Positions 15,145-23,092 of a stretch of DNA of 27,292 bases are shown piece after piece (position 1 is the stretch's first letter; each line of letters begins with the position of its first letter). Source of the stretch: JBBAEA01 sp041656175 (GTDB lineage Bacteria; Myxococcota_A; Bradymonadia; UBA4248); NCBI GenBank assembly GCA_041656175.1, contig JBBAEA010000034.1, positions 1 to 27,292 on the forward strand, written 5' to 3'. The notes under the pieces are model-generated. The model was not told the origin of the DNA and did not search any database. It was given only the letters and a program-made list of their open reading frames with translations. A program made the translations under genes and the position numbers.

Positions 15145-15198
15145 TTTTAACAAAGCTTTGCGCTTGCCCTACTCGCTCTTGCGTTAGATCGTCAACGA

Positions 15199-16269
15199 TT
15201 ACGGCATTTCCGCTATTTGGGGTGCTTTGCTCGCAGCTTCGGGAACTTTATCCATGATAGATAGGCCTGGGTTATCTGTTTTAGTGCGCTGTCTGAGCAT
15301 TTTGTACTGGTCTGCTATGTTTGTTTTTTCTAACCAGTACTTAAAGTTCTCACCCGTCTGCATGTTGTAATGGTAGTCGCCTTCCTCGGCCAAGCCCAAG
15401 AAGTTCATCTGTCGCGTGCGCAAGATGAGTCCTGTTTCGCCGAAAGGTAGAGCTAAAATATTGCGTCGGTATTTTGCATCATAGGGGAAGTAGTGCTCAG
15501 CGTTAGAGGGGTAGAAAACTTCAAGATTGAGCGACGAATCCTTGATGGCTTTTCCCATGTCTAGCATAGCGCTGTCGGCGGTCAGGTCGCCGCAAACGGG
15601 GAAGACGCGCCCGTTTAGCCAAAGTTTACGAATATAGTCGTAGGATTCTTGCGTGGTTAAGAATGTCGGGATTTCGAGCTTATTATACTTTTTCGCGACT
15701 CTATTTAATCGACTGTAAACGTTGGAGCGACCACCTTTATAGGCTTTTTCAATAGCTTTAGCCTCATCGGGGAAATGCGCTTGGATAGCGGCGATCATGT
15801 CTTTATCATTCTTTTTGTTCCACAGCGCGATGAAGGCTTCAGGTGTTTCGGCGCTCATGAATGCCGCCCCGTAAGCGAAGTGCAGGCGAGTGATTTCCCG
15901 GTCAAAGTCGAGGGGAACGATGATGATGGGTTTGCTCCATGCTGCCAGCAAATAAACTTGGTCGGTCCCAACACCAGAGAGTACGCCACCCTTATTTTTA
16001 ATGTGGGGGTACCAAACATAGTGCGCGTTTTCGTTGGAAATCCAGTAATGGGCGTTGCGAACGAGGTTAGCGGGATCGGGATCGCTGCGTATAGCCTTAA
16101 ACTTAGCTTCGATTTTCTCGGGGAGGCGCTTTGTGATGTCGTTGGTTTGGGCGAGCTGCGCGGCTTCGCTGCCGATGCTCTCCTGTGCCGTTGCGTTGCT
16201 CGCGATAGCTATAGGTGCTAAGGCGATGGCCATACAAAACGCTGTGTTTTTTATCAATCGTAGTTTCAT
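15199..16269 (-). CDS. secreted Rossmann-like protein (LIC_10091/DUF7790-type)
   Basis: A 356-residue protein with a clear Sec signal peptide: a basic start, hydrophobic AFCMAIALAPIAIASNA and a likely cleavage after ATAQ. The mature part has SGVGTDQVYLLAAWSKPII and a later VFPVCGDLTADSAMLDMGKA segment. Their spacing recalls, from memory, an uncharacterised methyltransferase-like Rossmann family seen in Leptospira and myxobacteria (LIC_10091-like). In related proteins this region reads as a sensor of an IDIRR-type strand; here it is VPLDFDRE. The substrate and activity are unknown. GGAG lies 6 bases before ATG 16269; an in-frame TTG at 16281 overlaps that site and is rejected. Confidence 0.55.
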   Translation of the reverse strand: MKLRLIKNTAFCMAIALAPIAIASNATAQESIGSEAAQLAQTNDITKRLPEKIEAKFKAIRSDPDPANLVRNAHYWISNENAHYVWYPHIKNKGGVLSGVGTDQVYLLAAWSKPIIIVPLDFDREITRLHFAYGAAFMSAETPEAFIALWNKKNDKDMIAAIQAHFPDEAKAIEKAYKGGRSNVYSRLNRVAKKYNKLEIPTFLTTQESYDYIRKLWLNGRVFPVCGDLTADSAMLDMGKAIKDSSLNLEVFYPSNAEHYFPYDAKYRRNILALPFGETGLILRTRQMNFLGLAEEGDYHYNMQTGENFKYWLEKTNIADQYKMLRQRTKTDNPGLSIMDKVPEAASKAPQIAEMP

Positions 16270-16331
16270 GCTTTGCTCCAAAATACTGTCATCTGTATTT
16301 AAAGAAAACGAGGAGTTAAATAATGTGGAGA

Positions 16332-16799
16332 CTATTGGGGGAGCTTAGAGCTCGATATCCAAGCATCCAACGCCGCGTCTATTTCGCTTGCGACGCGTCT
16401 AAATGTTGCCGCATCTAAACCTACAGGATCATCGATTTCATCCTGTGGCGGTTCTAAGAAGACGCCCAAGCGCTGAACTTTATTCATGATCTGCGGCGCG
16501 TACTGTCGCAACATTCGCTCTTGTACCCCGTCCATGATTAAAATAACGTCCGTTGCCTCCAAAATAGCACGGCTCACACCCTGCGATCGATGTCGCGAGA
16601 CATCACAGCCGTATTCTTTGGCAATGCGCACGATCTGTGGATCCGCACTTCGTCCTTGCAAACCGAGTGTTCCCATCGATATGACTTGTGCGTTGAGCTC
16701 TTGTTCGGCAAGTTTTTTGCGAAGCAAATGCTCTGCTAAGGGGGAGCGGCAGATGTTACCCGAACAAAGCACCGCAATCCGTGAATATTTCCATGACAT
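16332..16799 (-). CDS. low-molecular-weight protein-tyrosine/arginine phosphatase family
   Basis: Cytoplasmic 155-residue phosphatase. The P-loop CSGNICRSP starts at Cys12, the nucleophile, with Arg18 binding phosphate. The general-acid loop appears as EIDDPVG near residue 120. The chosen ATG has GGAG 9 bases upstream and gives the family's normal N-terminus (SRIAVLCSGN). Starts at 16814 and 16898 in the same frame would add 5 or 33 residues that look unlike the family. The substrate cannot be told from sequence: phosphotyrosine, phosphoarginine and polysaccharide-export kinases are all known targets. It is followed after about 60 bases by the secreted protein gene on the same strand. Confidence 0.88.
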   Translation of the reverse strand: MSWKYSRIAVLCSGNICRSPLAEHLLRKKLAEQELNAQVISMGTLGLQGRSADPQIVRIAKEYGCDVSRHRSQGVSRAILEATDVILIMDGVQERMLRQYAPQIMNKVQRLGVFLEPPQDEIDDPVGLDAATFRRVASEIDAALDAWISSSKLPQ

Positions 16800-16929
16800 A
16801 AAGTTTGGCTCCATAAAACGCTGTAAACGCGCTCGCGCAAGTTCAGCTTGTAAAGCTCTAGCACATAGAGCGCCATGAATCAAAAAATAGTGCGTCATAT
16901 ACTCGCCATCATTATAATTGCTAATAGAC

Positions 16930-17208
16930 TTTCGTGCCTTTCGTGTCTTTAAATTTTAACCACGAAAAACACGAAAATACACGAAAAGTTTTTTTAATTT
17001 ATCATAATCTTACTTGCCCTTCGTGCATTGAATTTTGAACCACGAAAAACACGAAAACACACGAAAAGTTTTTTTAGTCTTACAACCCCGACTTGATTAG
17101 TAATAGTCTTTCGTGTCTTTCGTGGTAAAAAAAAGCTTTCGAGGCTTTCGTGTTTTTCGTGGTAAAAAAAGCTTTCGAGTCTTTCGTGATTTTCGTGGTT
17201 AAAAAAGT
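16930..17208. repeat. second locus of the ACCACGAAAAACACGAAA repeat family
   Basis: Units starting ACCACGAAAAACACG at 16959 and 17039 (80 bases apart) share sequence with the 101-bp array at 8417. The right part, about 17106-17208, is the reverse-oriented version, repeating with a 36-base period (CTTTCGAG-CTTTCGTG-TTTCGTGGT-AAAAAAAG). The whole locus therefore folds back on itself. Frames across it give only repetitive FVVKK-like peptides, which are not credited as genes. Confidence 0.85.
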
Positions 17209-17210
17209 CG

Positions 17211-17239
17211 TTGTTGAGACAGGATTTTGGTGTTATATG
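17211..17239 (+). promoter_or_regulatory. possible panB promoter
   Basis: TTGTTG (17211-17216), a 17-base spacer and TATATG (17234-17239), just past the repeat locus and about 100 bases before panB. Confidence 0.4.
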
Positions 17240-17340
17240 CGTAATGTCGTTAGGGATGCTCTGATGAATGCAAAAACTGTCGTAAAAAGAGCAAATCAAA
17301 TTATGCAAATACAAGGGGATGAAAAAAAAGGATACAAAGC

Positions 17341-18138
17341 ATGAGTTTAAGCATTGCAGATCTACAGAAAAAAAAGGCAAACGGCGAAAAAATAACGATG
17401 ATAACCGCTTATGATGCGACTTTTACGCTTCTCGTAGAGGCGGCGGGCATTGATATTATACTCATCGGTGACAGCCTTGGTAACGTCATACAAGGGCGCT
17501 CTACAACGCTTCCAGTGACGCTTGATGAAATGATATATCACGCGTCGTGTGTGTCGCGCGTATCGAAGCACTCATTTTTGGTTTGTGATCTCAACTTTGG
17601 CAGCTATCAATGCTCTACGGAGGACGGCTTACGCTCAGCTATCCGAATTATGAAAGAATCCCAAGTTCACTGTGTAAAACTTGAGGGCGGCGCGCGTGTA
17701 CTGGAGCTTACTCAAGCCATCACGGACGCGGGCATTCCAGTGATGGGCCATCTCGGTTTGACGCCGCAAAGCGTTCACCAAATGGGTGGTTTCAAGGTGC
17801 AGGGTCGCGACGAAAAACTCGCCGCCGCCATCAAGGCAGACGCTTTAGCGCTCCAAGATGCTGGCGCTTCATCCCTCGTTTTGGAAGGCATACCGCGCGG
17901 ATTAGCCGCAGAGATCACGGCATCTTTGGCCATACCCACTATCGGGATTGGCGCTGGCTCAGACTGCGACGGGCAAGTCCTCGTTTTACAGGATTTACTC
18001 GGGCTTAACATGGGCAAGATGGCAAAGTTCGTTAAACCATATGCAAAACTTGGACAAAGCACCATCGACGCCGTTTCGCAATACATCGCCGAAGTAAAAT
18101 CTGGGCAGTTCCCCGACGATGCGCACAGCTATCGCTAG
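17341..18138 (+). CDS. panB: 3-methyl-2-oxobutanoate hydroxymethyltransferase
   Basis: PanB transfers a hydroxymethyl group from methylenetetrahydrofolate to alpha-ketoisovalerate, giving ketopantoate for pantothenate and CoA synthesis. The 265 residues match the usual length. Mg2+ and substrate residues are in place: Asp44 in GDSLGN, Asp83 in CDLNFGSY, Lys113 and Glu115 in KLEGG, and catalytic Glu182 in LEGIP. HLGLTPQSVHQMGGFKVQG and TIGIGAGSDCDGQVLV are strong signatures. AAGGA lies 9 bases upstream of the ATG. Neither panC nor panD is adjacent. A 35-codon frame (17237-17344) overlaps the start by ATGA but is probably not expressed, as it begins inside the predicted -10. Confidence 0.96.
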   Translation: MSLSIADLQKKKANGEKITMITAYDATFTLLVEAAGIDIILIGDSLGNVIQGRSTTLPVTLDEMIYHASCVSRVSKHSFLVCDLNFGSYQCSTEDGLRSAIRIMKESQVHCVKLEGGARVLELTQAITDAGIPVMGHLGLTPQSVHQMGGFKVQGRDEKLAAAIKADALALQDAGASSLVLEGIPRGLAAEITASLAIPTIGIGAGSDCDGQVLVLQDLLGLNMGKMAKFVKPYAKLGQSTIDAVSQYIAEVKSGQFPDDAHSYR

Positions 18139-18175
18139 CGTTTGGGGACCTTAAAGAGTTTTCGCAGCGAAAAAA

Positions 18176-19348
18176 TTATGCTAATTCAGCGCGGAGTGCC
18201 TCAACCCCGCGCACAAACGTGTCTTGCCTACACAACAAACTCAAAACCAAGCTTGGTCTATAAGCGTGGTAAGAAAAAAAACTGCCAGCAAAGACGCGTA
18301 TTCCCTTCTTCGCGAGATATATACTGAGCGATACGTCATCGTCGCTGCCAAAGATGCGTATCGGCGCAAACCAAGCGCCATCGATAGGGTCTGGACGCCA
18401 TCGCAAACCATCACAGCGGCTACGCAAATATTCGTAATTAGCCCTTATTCGTCGCATACAAGCATCGCGAAAAACACTGCGCTTAGACAAAAAATACGGC
18501 GTAAGTTCCTGCACCCAAGTACTCGCCGAGAGATTGGTATCGGCAATATAACTGATGCGCTCCATGGCTTCATCGCAAAGAGCAGGGGAGCCGCCCACAG
18601 CGCACCATGCCAGCTTGTGCTGCGGGAGCCCGCAAACCTTCGATAATCCGCTCAACGAAAAAACAAGCCCCTCTTGCGCCAAAGCCGCTGCACCGCGCCC
18701 AAGCAGCCCAAGCCCAGCTTCAAGCATATAATCGGCGTAGACCTCGTCAACCACTAAGGCGAGCTTCTGCTCAGCACAAAAACGAATAAGGTTCTCAAAT
18801 TCAGAAAAGCTGATGCATTGCCCTGTCGGGTTATTCGGCGAAACAACGATAATTGCGCGTGTTTTGGGTGTAATGGCTCGTTTTAGCGAATAAAAATCAA
18901 TTTCCCAGCGGCCAGCGCTATCTTCTAAGGGAAGTTTTCTCAAGTTTAAAGCTTCTAGCCGACAAATACAATCTAGCAGTGGGTAGCCAGGAAAAAACGT
19001 CATAAGTTCATCGCCAGGGGCGCATAACAACTTAAAAATAGCAGCAAAGGCTTCGCTTGTAGATGCAAAGAGGCAAATTCTTTTGGCGGCTATCGCGTCG
19101 TTATAATACGCCGAAACCGCCTCCCTAGCTCGCATTTGTCCCAAGGAATCTGGGCGATAGGGCAATTGTGCAGCTTCGCGCAGAATTTCATCATTTAACG
19201 CAATGCTAGGCAAGCCCAGCGTCGTAGGATTGCTCGCCGTTAGGTCAAAAACAACGCTACGCCGCGAAACGCTGTCCTCCCACGCACGAGTCCATGCGTT
19301 GTCTTGCAATTCCTCAATCGCAGGGGTTCGAGAGTGTGTAAAGTACAT
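18176..19348 (-). CDS. PLP-dependent aminotransferase, class I/II
   Basis: The 390 residues show a complete fold-type I aminotransferase. SPNNPTG (170-176) holds the Asn near PLP, VVDEVYADY gives Asp201 and Tyr204, and SLSGLSKVCGLPQHKLAW gives the PLP Lys237. The 36-residue Asp-to-Lys spacing equals that of AspC. The C-terminal YRPSLVLSLL supplies the likely carboxylate-binding Arg. The substrate, such as alanine, aspartate or another amino acid, cannot be decided. It lies 45 bases downstream of the DsrE-like gene on the same strand and is convergent with panB. Confidence 0.88.
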   Translation of the reverse strand: MYFTHSRTPAIEELQDNAWTRAWEDSVSRRSVVFDLTASNPTTLGLPSIALNDEILREAAQLPYRPDSLGQMRAREAVSAYYNDAIAAKRICLFASTSEAFAAIFKLLCAPGDELMTFFPGYPLLDCICRLEALNLRKLPLEDSAGRWEIDFYSLKRAITPKTRAIIVVSPNNPTGQCISFSEFENLIRFCAEQKLALVVDEVYADYMLEAGLGLLGRGAAALAQEGLVFSLSGLSKVCGLPQHKLAWCAVGGSPALCDEAMERISYIADTNLSASTWVQELTPYFLSKRSVFRDACMRRIRANYEYLRSRCDGLRWRPDPIDGAWFAPIRIFGSDDDVSLSIYLAKKGIRVFAGSFFSYHAYRPSLVLSLLCRQDTFVRGVEALRAELA

Positions 19349-19393
19349 CTACAGCCCTAAAAGTAAAATTCCAAGCGAAGCCTTTTCTTAATG

Positions 19394-19732
19394 CTACATG
19401 ACAACGATGTCATAGCCTTCGTTGGCGTAGGACGCAAAACCAGCATGCCCGAGCATATCATCGAGAAGAACCATGCCAGCATCGCGATTGTACTCCAGTG
19501 TCCCCAAAACCTGCGAACATGCTTTACAAACGCCGACAATCAAGTTTTTCTCTTTACACTTAGCGTAAAGCGGATTCTTATTCTCATCGAAAATCTTTGG
19601 AAGTTTAACCGCCTCTCCCTCAAGGATAATCTTAACTTCGTGCCCTGCTTCGACCAAATCAAGTGCATTCATTAAAGCGTGCAGCGCACACATACTCTCG
19701 CCGCGCATCATATAGACTAAATACTTTTTCAT
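19394..19732 (-). CDS. DsrE-like small cytoplasmic protein
   Basis: A 112-residue protein of the DsrE/YchN-like fold. It begins KKYLVYMMRGESMCALHAL and carries VGVCKACSQVLG, with the CxxC pair typical of one subgroup known from sulfur-metabolising and anaerobic bacteria, and ends GHAGFASYANEGYDIVVM. DsrE-fold proteins often handle persulfide sulfur, but no dsr, tus or sox gene is here, so the role is open. ATG 19732 lies 8 bases after GGAGG; the ATG at 19738 is only 2 bases from it and is less likely. Confidence 0.7.
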   Translation of the reverse strand: MKKYLVYMMRGESMCALHALMNALDLVEAGHEVKIILEGEAVKLPKIFDENKNPLYAKCKEKNLIVGVCKACSQVLGTLEYNRDAGMVLLDDMLGHAGFASYANEGYDIVVM

Positions 19733-19777
19733 GCTCATAGCCTCCCTATAAAACTGTTATTTTCCGTCCATAATAAG

Positions 19778-19812
19778 GCAAAAACCGTTTATATAAAAAA
19801 CATAGTTTTTGC
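19778..19812. repeat. inverted repeat in the DsrE-like gene upstream region
   Basis: GCAAAAAC (19778-19785) and GTTTTTGC (19805-19812) are perfect complements separated by 19 AT-rich bases. It could be an operator; no regulator is known. Confidence 0.4.
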
Positions 19813-19825
19813 CACCTCCTAATAC

Positions 19826-19860
19826 AAAATGAGGACGAATTAAATCCGTCCTGCATTTTA
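19826..19860 (-). terminator. terminator of the coiled-coil gene (symmetrical)
   Basis: On the minus strand AAAATGCAGGACG pairs with CGTCCTCATTTT, with one bulge, around an AT-rich loop, then T-rich DNA. It lies just downstream of the coiled-coil gene and is nearly symmetrical, so it may work in both directions. Confidence 0.6.
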
Positions 19861-19893
19861 TTTAAAGTACTAACTAAAACAGCGCATCACGCA

Positions 19894-20988
19894 CTACAGA
19901 TCATCCAAATCCCAACCATCGTCTAAACCACTGAGCTCATCATCCAGGTCAATGGAAGCGAGCACTTTTTCTTGTATTTCATCAGAAGCCACGGCCCCTG
20001 CCGTAGTAGGCTCTATGCCGCGTTCACGCAAAAGCGCTTCTAATTCCCTAACACGCGCTTCGCTCTTTGCAGCTTCCTCAACGGCTTTATCATGTCGAGC
20101 TGTCTGTGTAACAAATTTATTAAGTTTATCTTCGATACCACTATCGCTGGTAGCTAGCGGCAAGATGGGTTTGTAGCTAGGGTCAATCGCCATGAGCTGC
20201 TGCTCGGCGAGCAAGAGCTGGGAGCGCGCGATTAAGAAGATGCGGTGGTTGTTGTCGGCGCGTTTTTTGCTTTGGGCGAGTAGGCGTTTAGCCTGCCCAA
20301 GCTCTCTGCGAACAGCCTTATTAGCCTCAATAAACTCTTGTTTGGCGCTTTGTACATCGTCTCTAAAGCTCTTTTTCAAGCTATCCAACTCTTCACGCGT
20401 CGCTCTCCACTTTTCGTGGATATGGTCGATGTCGCTGCGCAGTTTGTTCTCCAACTCGCCGTTCTGCTCAGCCTCTGCCTGGGCATCCTTTGGTCGCACG
20501 TCATCCGCGCTTCGTTGCGCCGCCTCTCTCTCCAGCAAACGCAAACGCGTCTGCGCCGCATCCAACTCTCGCTGCAAATCCGAAGCCGTCTCACGCGCTG
20601 CAATCAAGTCTTTTTGCACGTCCGAATCCGCCGAATCTCGTTCTTTCAAACTGCGGCGCAAATCCTTATTGTCTTGTTTCAGGCGATAATTCTCTTCTTT
20701 CACTTCTTTGAGTTTGGCGCTATCCTCCGACTGTTTCTTGCTATCCTTCTTATCTTTAGTCTCCGATTTCGCCTTCACGTCTTCTTTGCTATCTCGCTGC
20801 GACGGCTTGTCCCGCGCTTCTAACTTTTTATTTAAGCTCTCGACCTCCTCCTGCAAGCGGTCTCTCTCCCTCTTAGTCGGCTGGTAGACTTCCAAATATT
20901 TATTTCGCTCCTTTCGGAGGCTAAAAATCCAAATAATCGCCCCAACTAAGACGATGGCTAAAATAATCGCCAATGTTTGCATCGACAT
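19894..20988 (-). CDS. membrane-anchored coiled-coil protein with acidic tail
   Basis: The protein has 364 residues. A single N-terminal hydrophobic helix (about 5-22, LAIILAIVLVGAIIWIF) is followed by RKERNKY, so the bulk is probably cytoplasmic. A long heptad-rich coiled coil spans roughly 40-250, broken by a Lys/Asp/Ser-rich stretch at about 60-95. After an ordered-looking segment (HRIFLIARSQLLLAEQQLMA) comes more coiled coil and an acidic C-terminus ending SGLDDGWDLDDL. The GGGAG ribosome binding site is 6 bases from the ATG. The family is not recognised; a scaffold or cell-envelope organiser is conceivable, but that is a guess. Confidence 0.75.
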   Translation of the reverse strand: MSMQTLAIILAIVLVGAIIWIFSLRKERNKYLEVYQPTKRERDRLQEEVESLNKKLEARDKPSQRDSKEDVKAKSETKDKKDSKKQSEDSAKLKEVKEENYRLKQDNKDLRRSLKERDSADSDVQKDLIAARETASDLQRELDAAQTRLRLLEREAAQRSADDVRPKDAQAEAEQNGELENKLRSDIDHIHEKWRATREELDSLKKSFRDDVQSAKQEFIEANKAVRRELGQAKRLLAQSKKRADNNHRIFLIARSQLLLAEQQLMAIDPSYKPILPLATSDSGIEDKLNKFVTQTARHDKAVEEAAKSEARVRELEALLRERGIEPTTAGAVASDEIQEKVLASIDLDDELSGLDDGWDLDDL

Positions 20989-21161
20989 TTACAACTCCCT
21001 TCAAACACGCGGTTCATACCGTTTTTTGGCAAAGCAATGTGTTGTCTGTGGCGCAATCCGCCTTTGCCTTTACAGCATTGCGACGTCAAAAGTAATAAAC
21101 ACCTTGCGCGATTCTGTCAAATTATAGCTCAGCTACTTTCAATGCTAGTTTTTTCTTCATT

Positions 21162-21317
21162 GTTTTTGTGGGGGGTGTTCCCCCCTCGCGCAAGCTTCCT
21201 TCAAAATAAGCCAAAAGCCGCAAAACGTTGTGCGATGTTTTCGCTATACGCTCAACCATCGCACAACGTGCGGCTTTAGGCTTCTTTTTCAGGCGATCTT
21301 GCGTTACCCCCCCCCCC
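21162..21317 (-). repeat. palindromic element E
   Basis: Read on the minus strand, it opens GGGGGTAACGCAAGATCGCC and closes GGAAGCTTGCGCG-AGGGGGG-AACA-CCCCCC-ACAAAAAC, matching the ends of element A. The internal stem is 27-30 bp (21208-21237 against 21257-21283) with an AAAGCCGCA...TGCGGCTTT pair and CGTTGTGCGATG/CATCGCACAACG. Element D lies 34 bases away in opposite orientation. Confidence 0.75.
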
Positions 21318-21351
21318 ATAACATTCGGGGGAGCCGTAAATTCCTGTTTCG

Positions 21352-21464
21352 CCAAAAACCAAACGGGGCGTCGCGGGGTGTCCCCGCGGAGGGGGTAGTG
21401 GAAAACCCGCGCAAAGCGTGGGGTTGACACGTAGGGGGACACTTCCCCCCCACAAATACGAGCC
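21352..21464 (+). repeat. palindromic element D
   Basis: An inverted copy of element C, with 36 identical bases at 21363-21398. The skeleton GGGGGTAG (21391-21398)-[AACCCGCGC/GCGTGGGGTT stem]-CGTAGGGGG-ACACTT-CCCCCCCACAAAT is clear. Confidence 0.75.
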
Positions 21465-21553
21465 TTAATAATTATGCATTTAATGACTTTGCGCTTGCCC
21501 TATATAACATTCGGGTACAACACGATCGCTGTATCAAGGAGGTAGAAGCAGGT

Positions 21554-22945
21554 TTATTTAAAACACGCGGGCCCAATATAACCGTAGTCTTTTCCCGCCA
21601 ATACGTACGCCCAATTATTGCTTGAAATAACGCGTCCCTTCAGCGGCGCGGGAACTTTTTGGCCTTCCAAAGCATCGGCAAACTGCATACCAGGCCCGAG
21701 TTTGGCTTTACATGCCAAACAATCCTTAGTCCACACCAAACTGCCCTTATGCTCTTGAAGTACCCAGTCTTCTTGGCTAGTGCTCAGTACTTTAATTTGC
21801 TCTTTCGCCTTCACTTCTTTCACTAACTTGAATCTGCTTGCGGGACCTTCGCGCATGACGCAGTTACGTTTTAATTTCACCGTCTTTGGAGTCTCGGCGC
21901 TAGCGAGGACATTGTCTTTAGTACCAAAAACTCTCCGCTCATGTGCCGAGTTTTTTTCAACGACGGCGACAGCTTCGTTCGCTTCTACATTAGCTTCTTC
22001 GCCAAAATCCATCATATCCGCATTGGCAAGATCGGGCGCGCCCAATGCCGCACTGTCGTCTAGTCGTATGAGCTGGAATTCCGTATTCTCTTGTTCTATG
22101 GCACTGTTTTGCTCCGTTTGAACGCCAGCCGCGGCAGCCACGAGCATTTCTTCACCGCTTTGCTCTCCTTCAGAGTCTAAACTGAGAAGCGCGACGATAA
22201 GCAGAATGGTCGAACAAAGAACGATGGCGGCAATCGCGTAGGGGCGTAAGTCGCGTTTTGCAGCTGTTTGGCGCTGATTCTGTTTTGGTTTCCACAAACT
22301 TTTGATGCGCTCCATTCCCGTTGCAGCGACATCTTTTACGGATTCCCATACTAATTTGAACCCCCCACTAGCTGTGCGGGTAAAAGCGCCAGACGCCATA
22401 GGCAACGATTCCGATGCCATATCTAAATCAAAGGATGGCTCATTATCGTGTAAAAAGAAGTCCGCCTCTAGACTAGCGCCGATACTGGCGTCTCTTTGCA
22501 ATTCTATGGATTCATCAATGTGAATTTCTAGCGAATCATCGTCATCGACGTAGTCCACCGATTCTGGCAGCGATAGTCCACCATTGAGCTTTTGTAATAA
22601 CTCTTCTAGCTCTTTACTCTGTCTTTTATCATTCCGTTGTCTCGACATCATCCATTCTCCATCGTGCATCTCTTCACTGCTTGTATCTATTTGAGCACCG
22701 CTCCCCGATTTTTCCCTTAAACTCTCAAGACTCAGTAGCTTCAATGCTGGCATACCAACTCTCGCCTTTGGTACGGGCAAGTCGCTTTGGCTTAAACTAC
22801 GTCTTTGCCTCATTTTTATGTGCTGCGAAATATGCTTTGGCGCTACGAAAACATGGCTAGGGTTCTTAGCGTCTTTTAGGCGAAAACCGCAGTATATACA
22901 GAAGCGCTGAAGATTAACTTCTTGAGTACAATTTGGGCATTTCAT
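21554..22945 (-). CDS. zinc-ribbon membrane protein with SH3-like C-terminus
   Basis: The protein has 463 residues. Its N-terminal zinc ribbon is MKCPNCTQ...FCIYCGFR, with Cys3, Cys6, Cys16 and Cys19. A long polar, acidic region precedes one transmembrane helix at about 234-255 (YAIAAIVLCSTILLIVALL). The C-terminal part, from about residue 350, contains RNCVMREGPASRFKLVKEVK and a later LKGRVISSNNWAYVLAGKDYGYIGPACF, which read like two bacterial SH3-type folds and would face the periplasm. Zinc-ribbon plus SH3 membrane proteins occur in Myxococcota relatives, but their role is unknown. It is transcribed divergently from the DUF2914 gene, with a 147-base shared upstream region. Confidence 0.65.
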   Translation of the reverse strand: MKCPNCTQEVNLQRFCIYCGFRLKDAKNPSHVFVAPKHISQHIKMRQRRSLSQSDLPVPKARVGMPALKLLSLESLREKSGSGAQIDTSSEEMHDGEWMMSRQRNDKRQSKELEELLQKLNGGLSLPESVDYVDDDDSLEIHIDESIELQRDASIGASLEADFFLHDNEPSFDLDMASESLPMASGAFTRTASGGFKLVWESVKDVAATGMERIKSLWKPKQNQRQTAAKRDLRPYAIAAIVLCSTILLIVALLSLDSEGEQSGEEMLVAAAAGVQTEQNSAIEQENTEFQLIRLDDSAALGAPDLANADMMDFGEEANVEANEAVAVVEKNSAHERRVFGTKDNVLASAETPKTVKLKRNCVMREGPASRFKLVKEVKAKEQIKVLSTSQEDWVLQEHKGSLVWTKDCLACKAKLGPGMQFADALEGQKVPAPLKGRVISSNNWAYVLAGKDYGYIGPACFK

Positions 22946-23092
22946 CGTACCATCCCTGGAAATCGTGGTTATATGGCATCAAATTGGTGGGGAGTGCCTT
23001 CTAAGAGCTCACCACTACTTAGTACTTTGCATCAATAAATAATTCTTGCAAAATTTGGGGGTTACTATTAACTTAAATGAGATGCTGTTGGG

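Noticed and set aside
17237..17344. 35-codon frame overlapping the panB start (ATGA), possible leader peptide
   Set aside because: Its ATG lies inside the predicted -10 box and it has no clear ribosome binding site, so it is probably not transcribed from its start.
16994..17380. 128-codon minus-strand frame with HEKHESLESFF repeats
   Set aside because: It is produced by the CACGAA repeat locus and overlaps the start of panB; this is a known kind of spurious repeat translation.
18160..18176. TTTTCG-CAG-CGAAAA hairpin between panB and the aminotransferase as a terminator
   Set aside because: The stem is only 6 bp and mostly AT, and no T tract follows on either strand; it is too weak to call.
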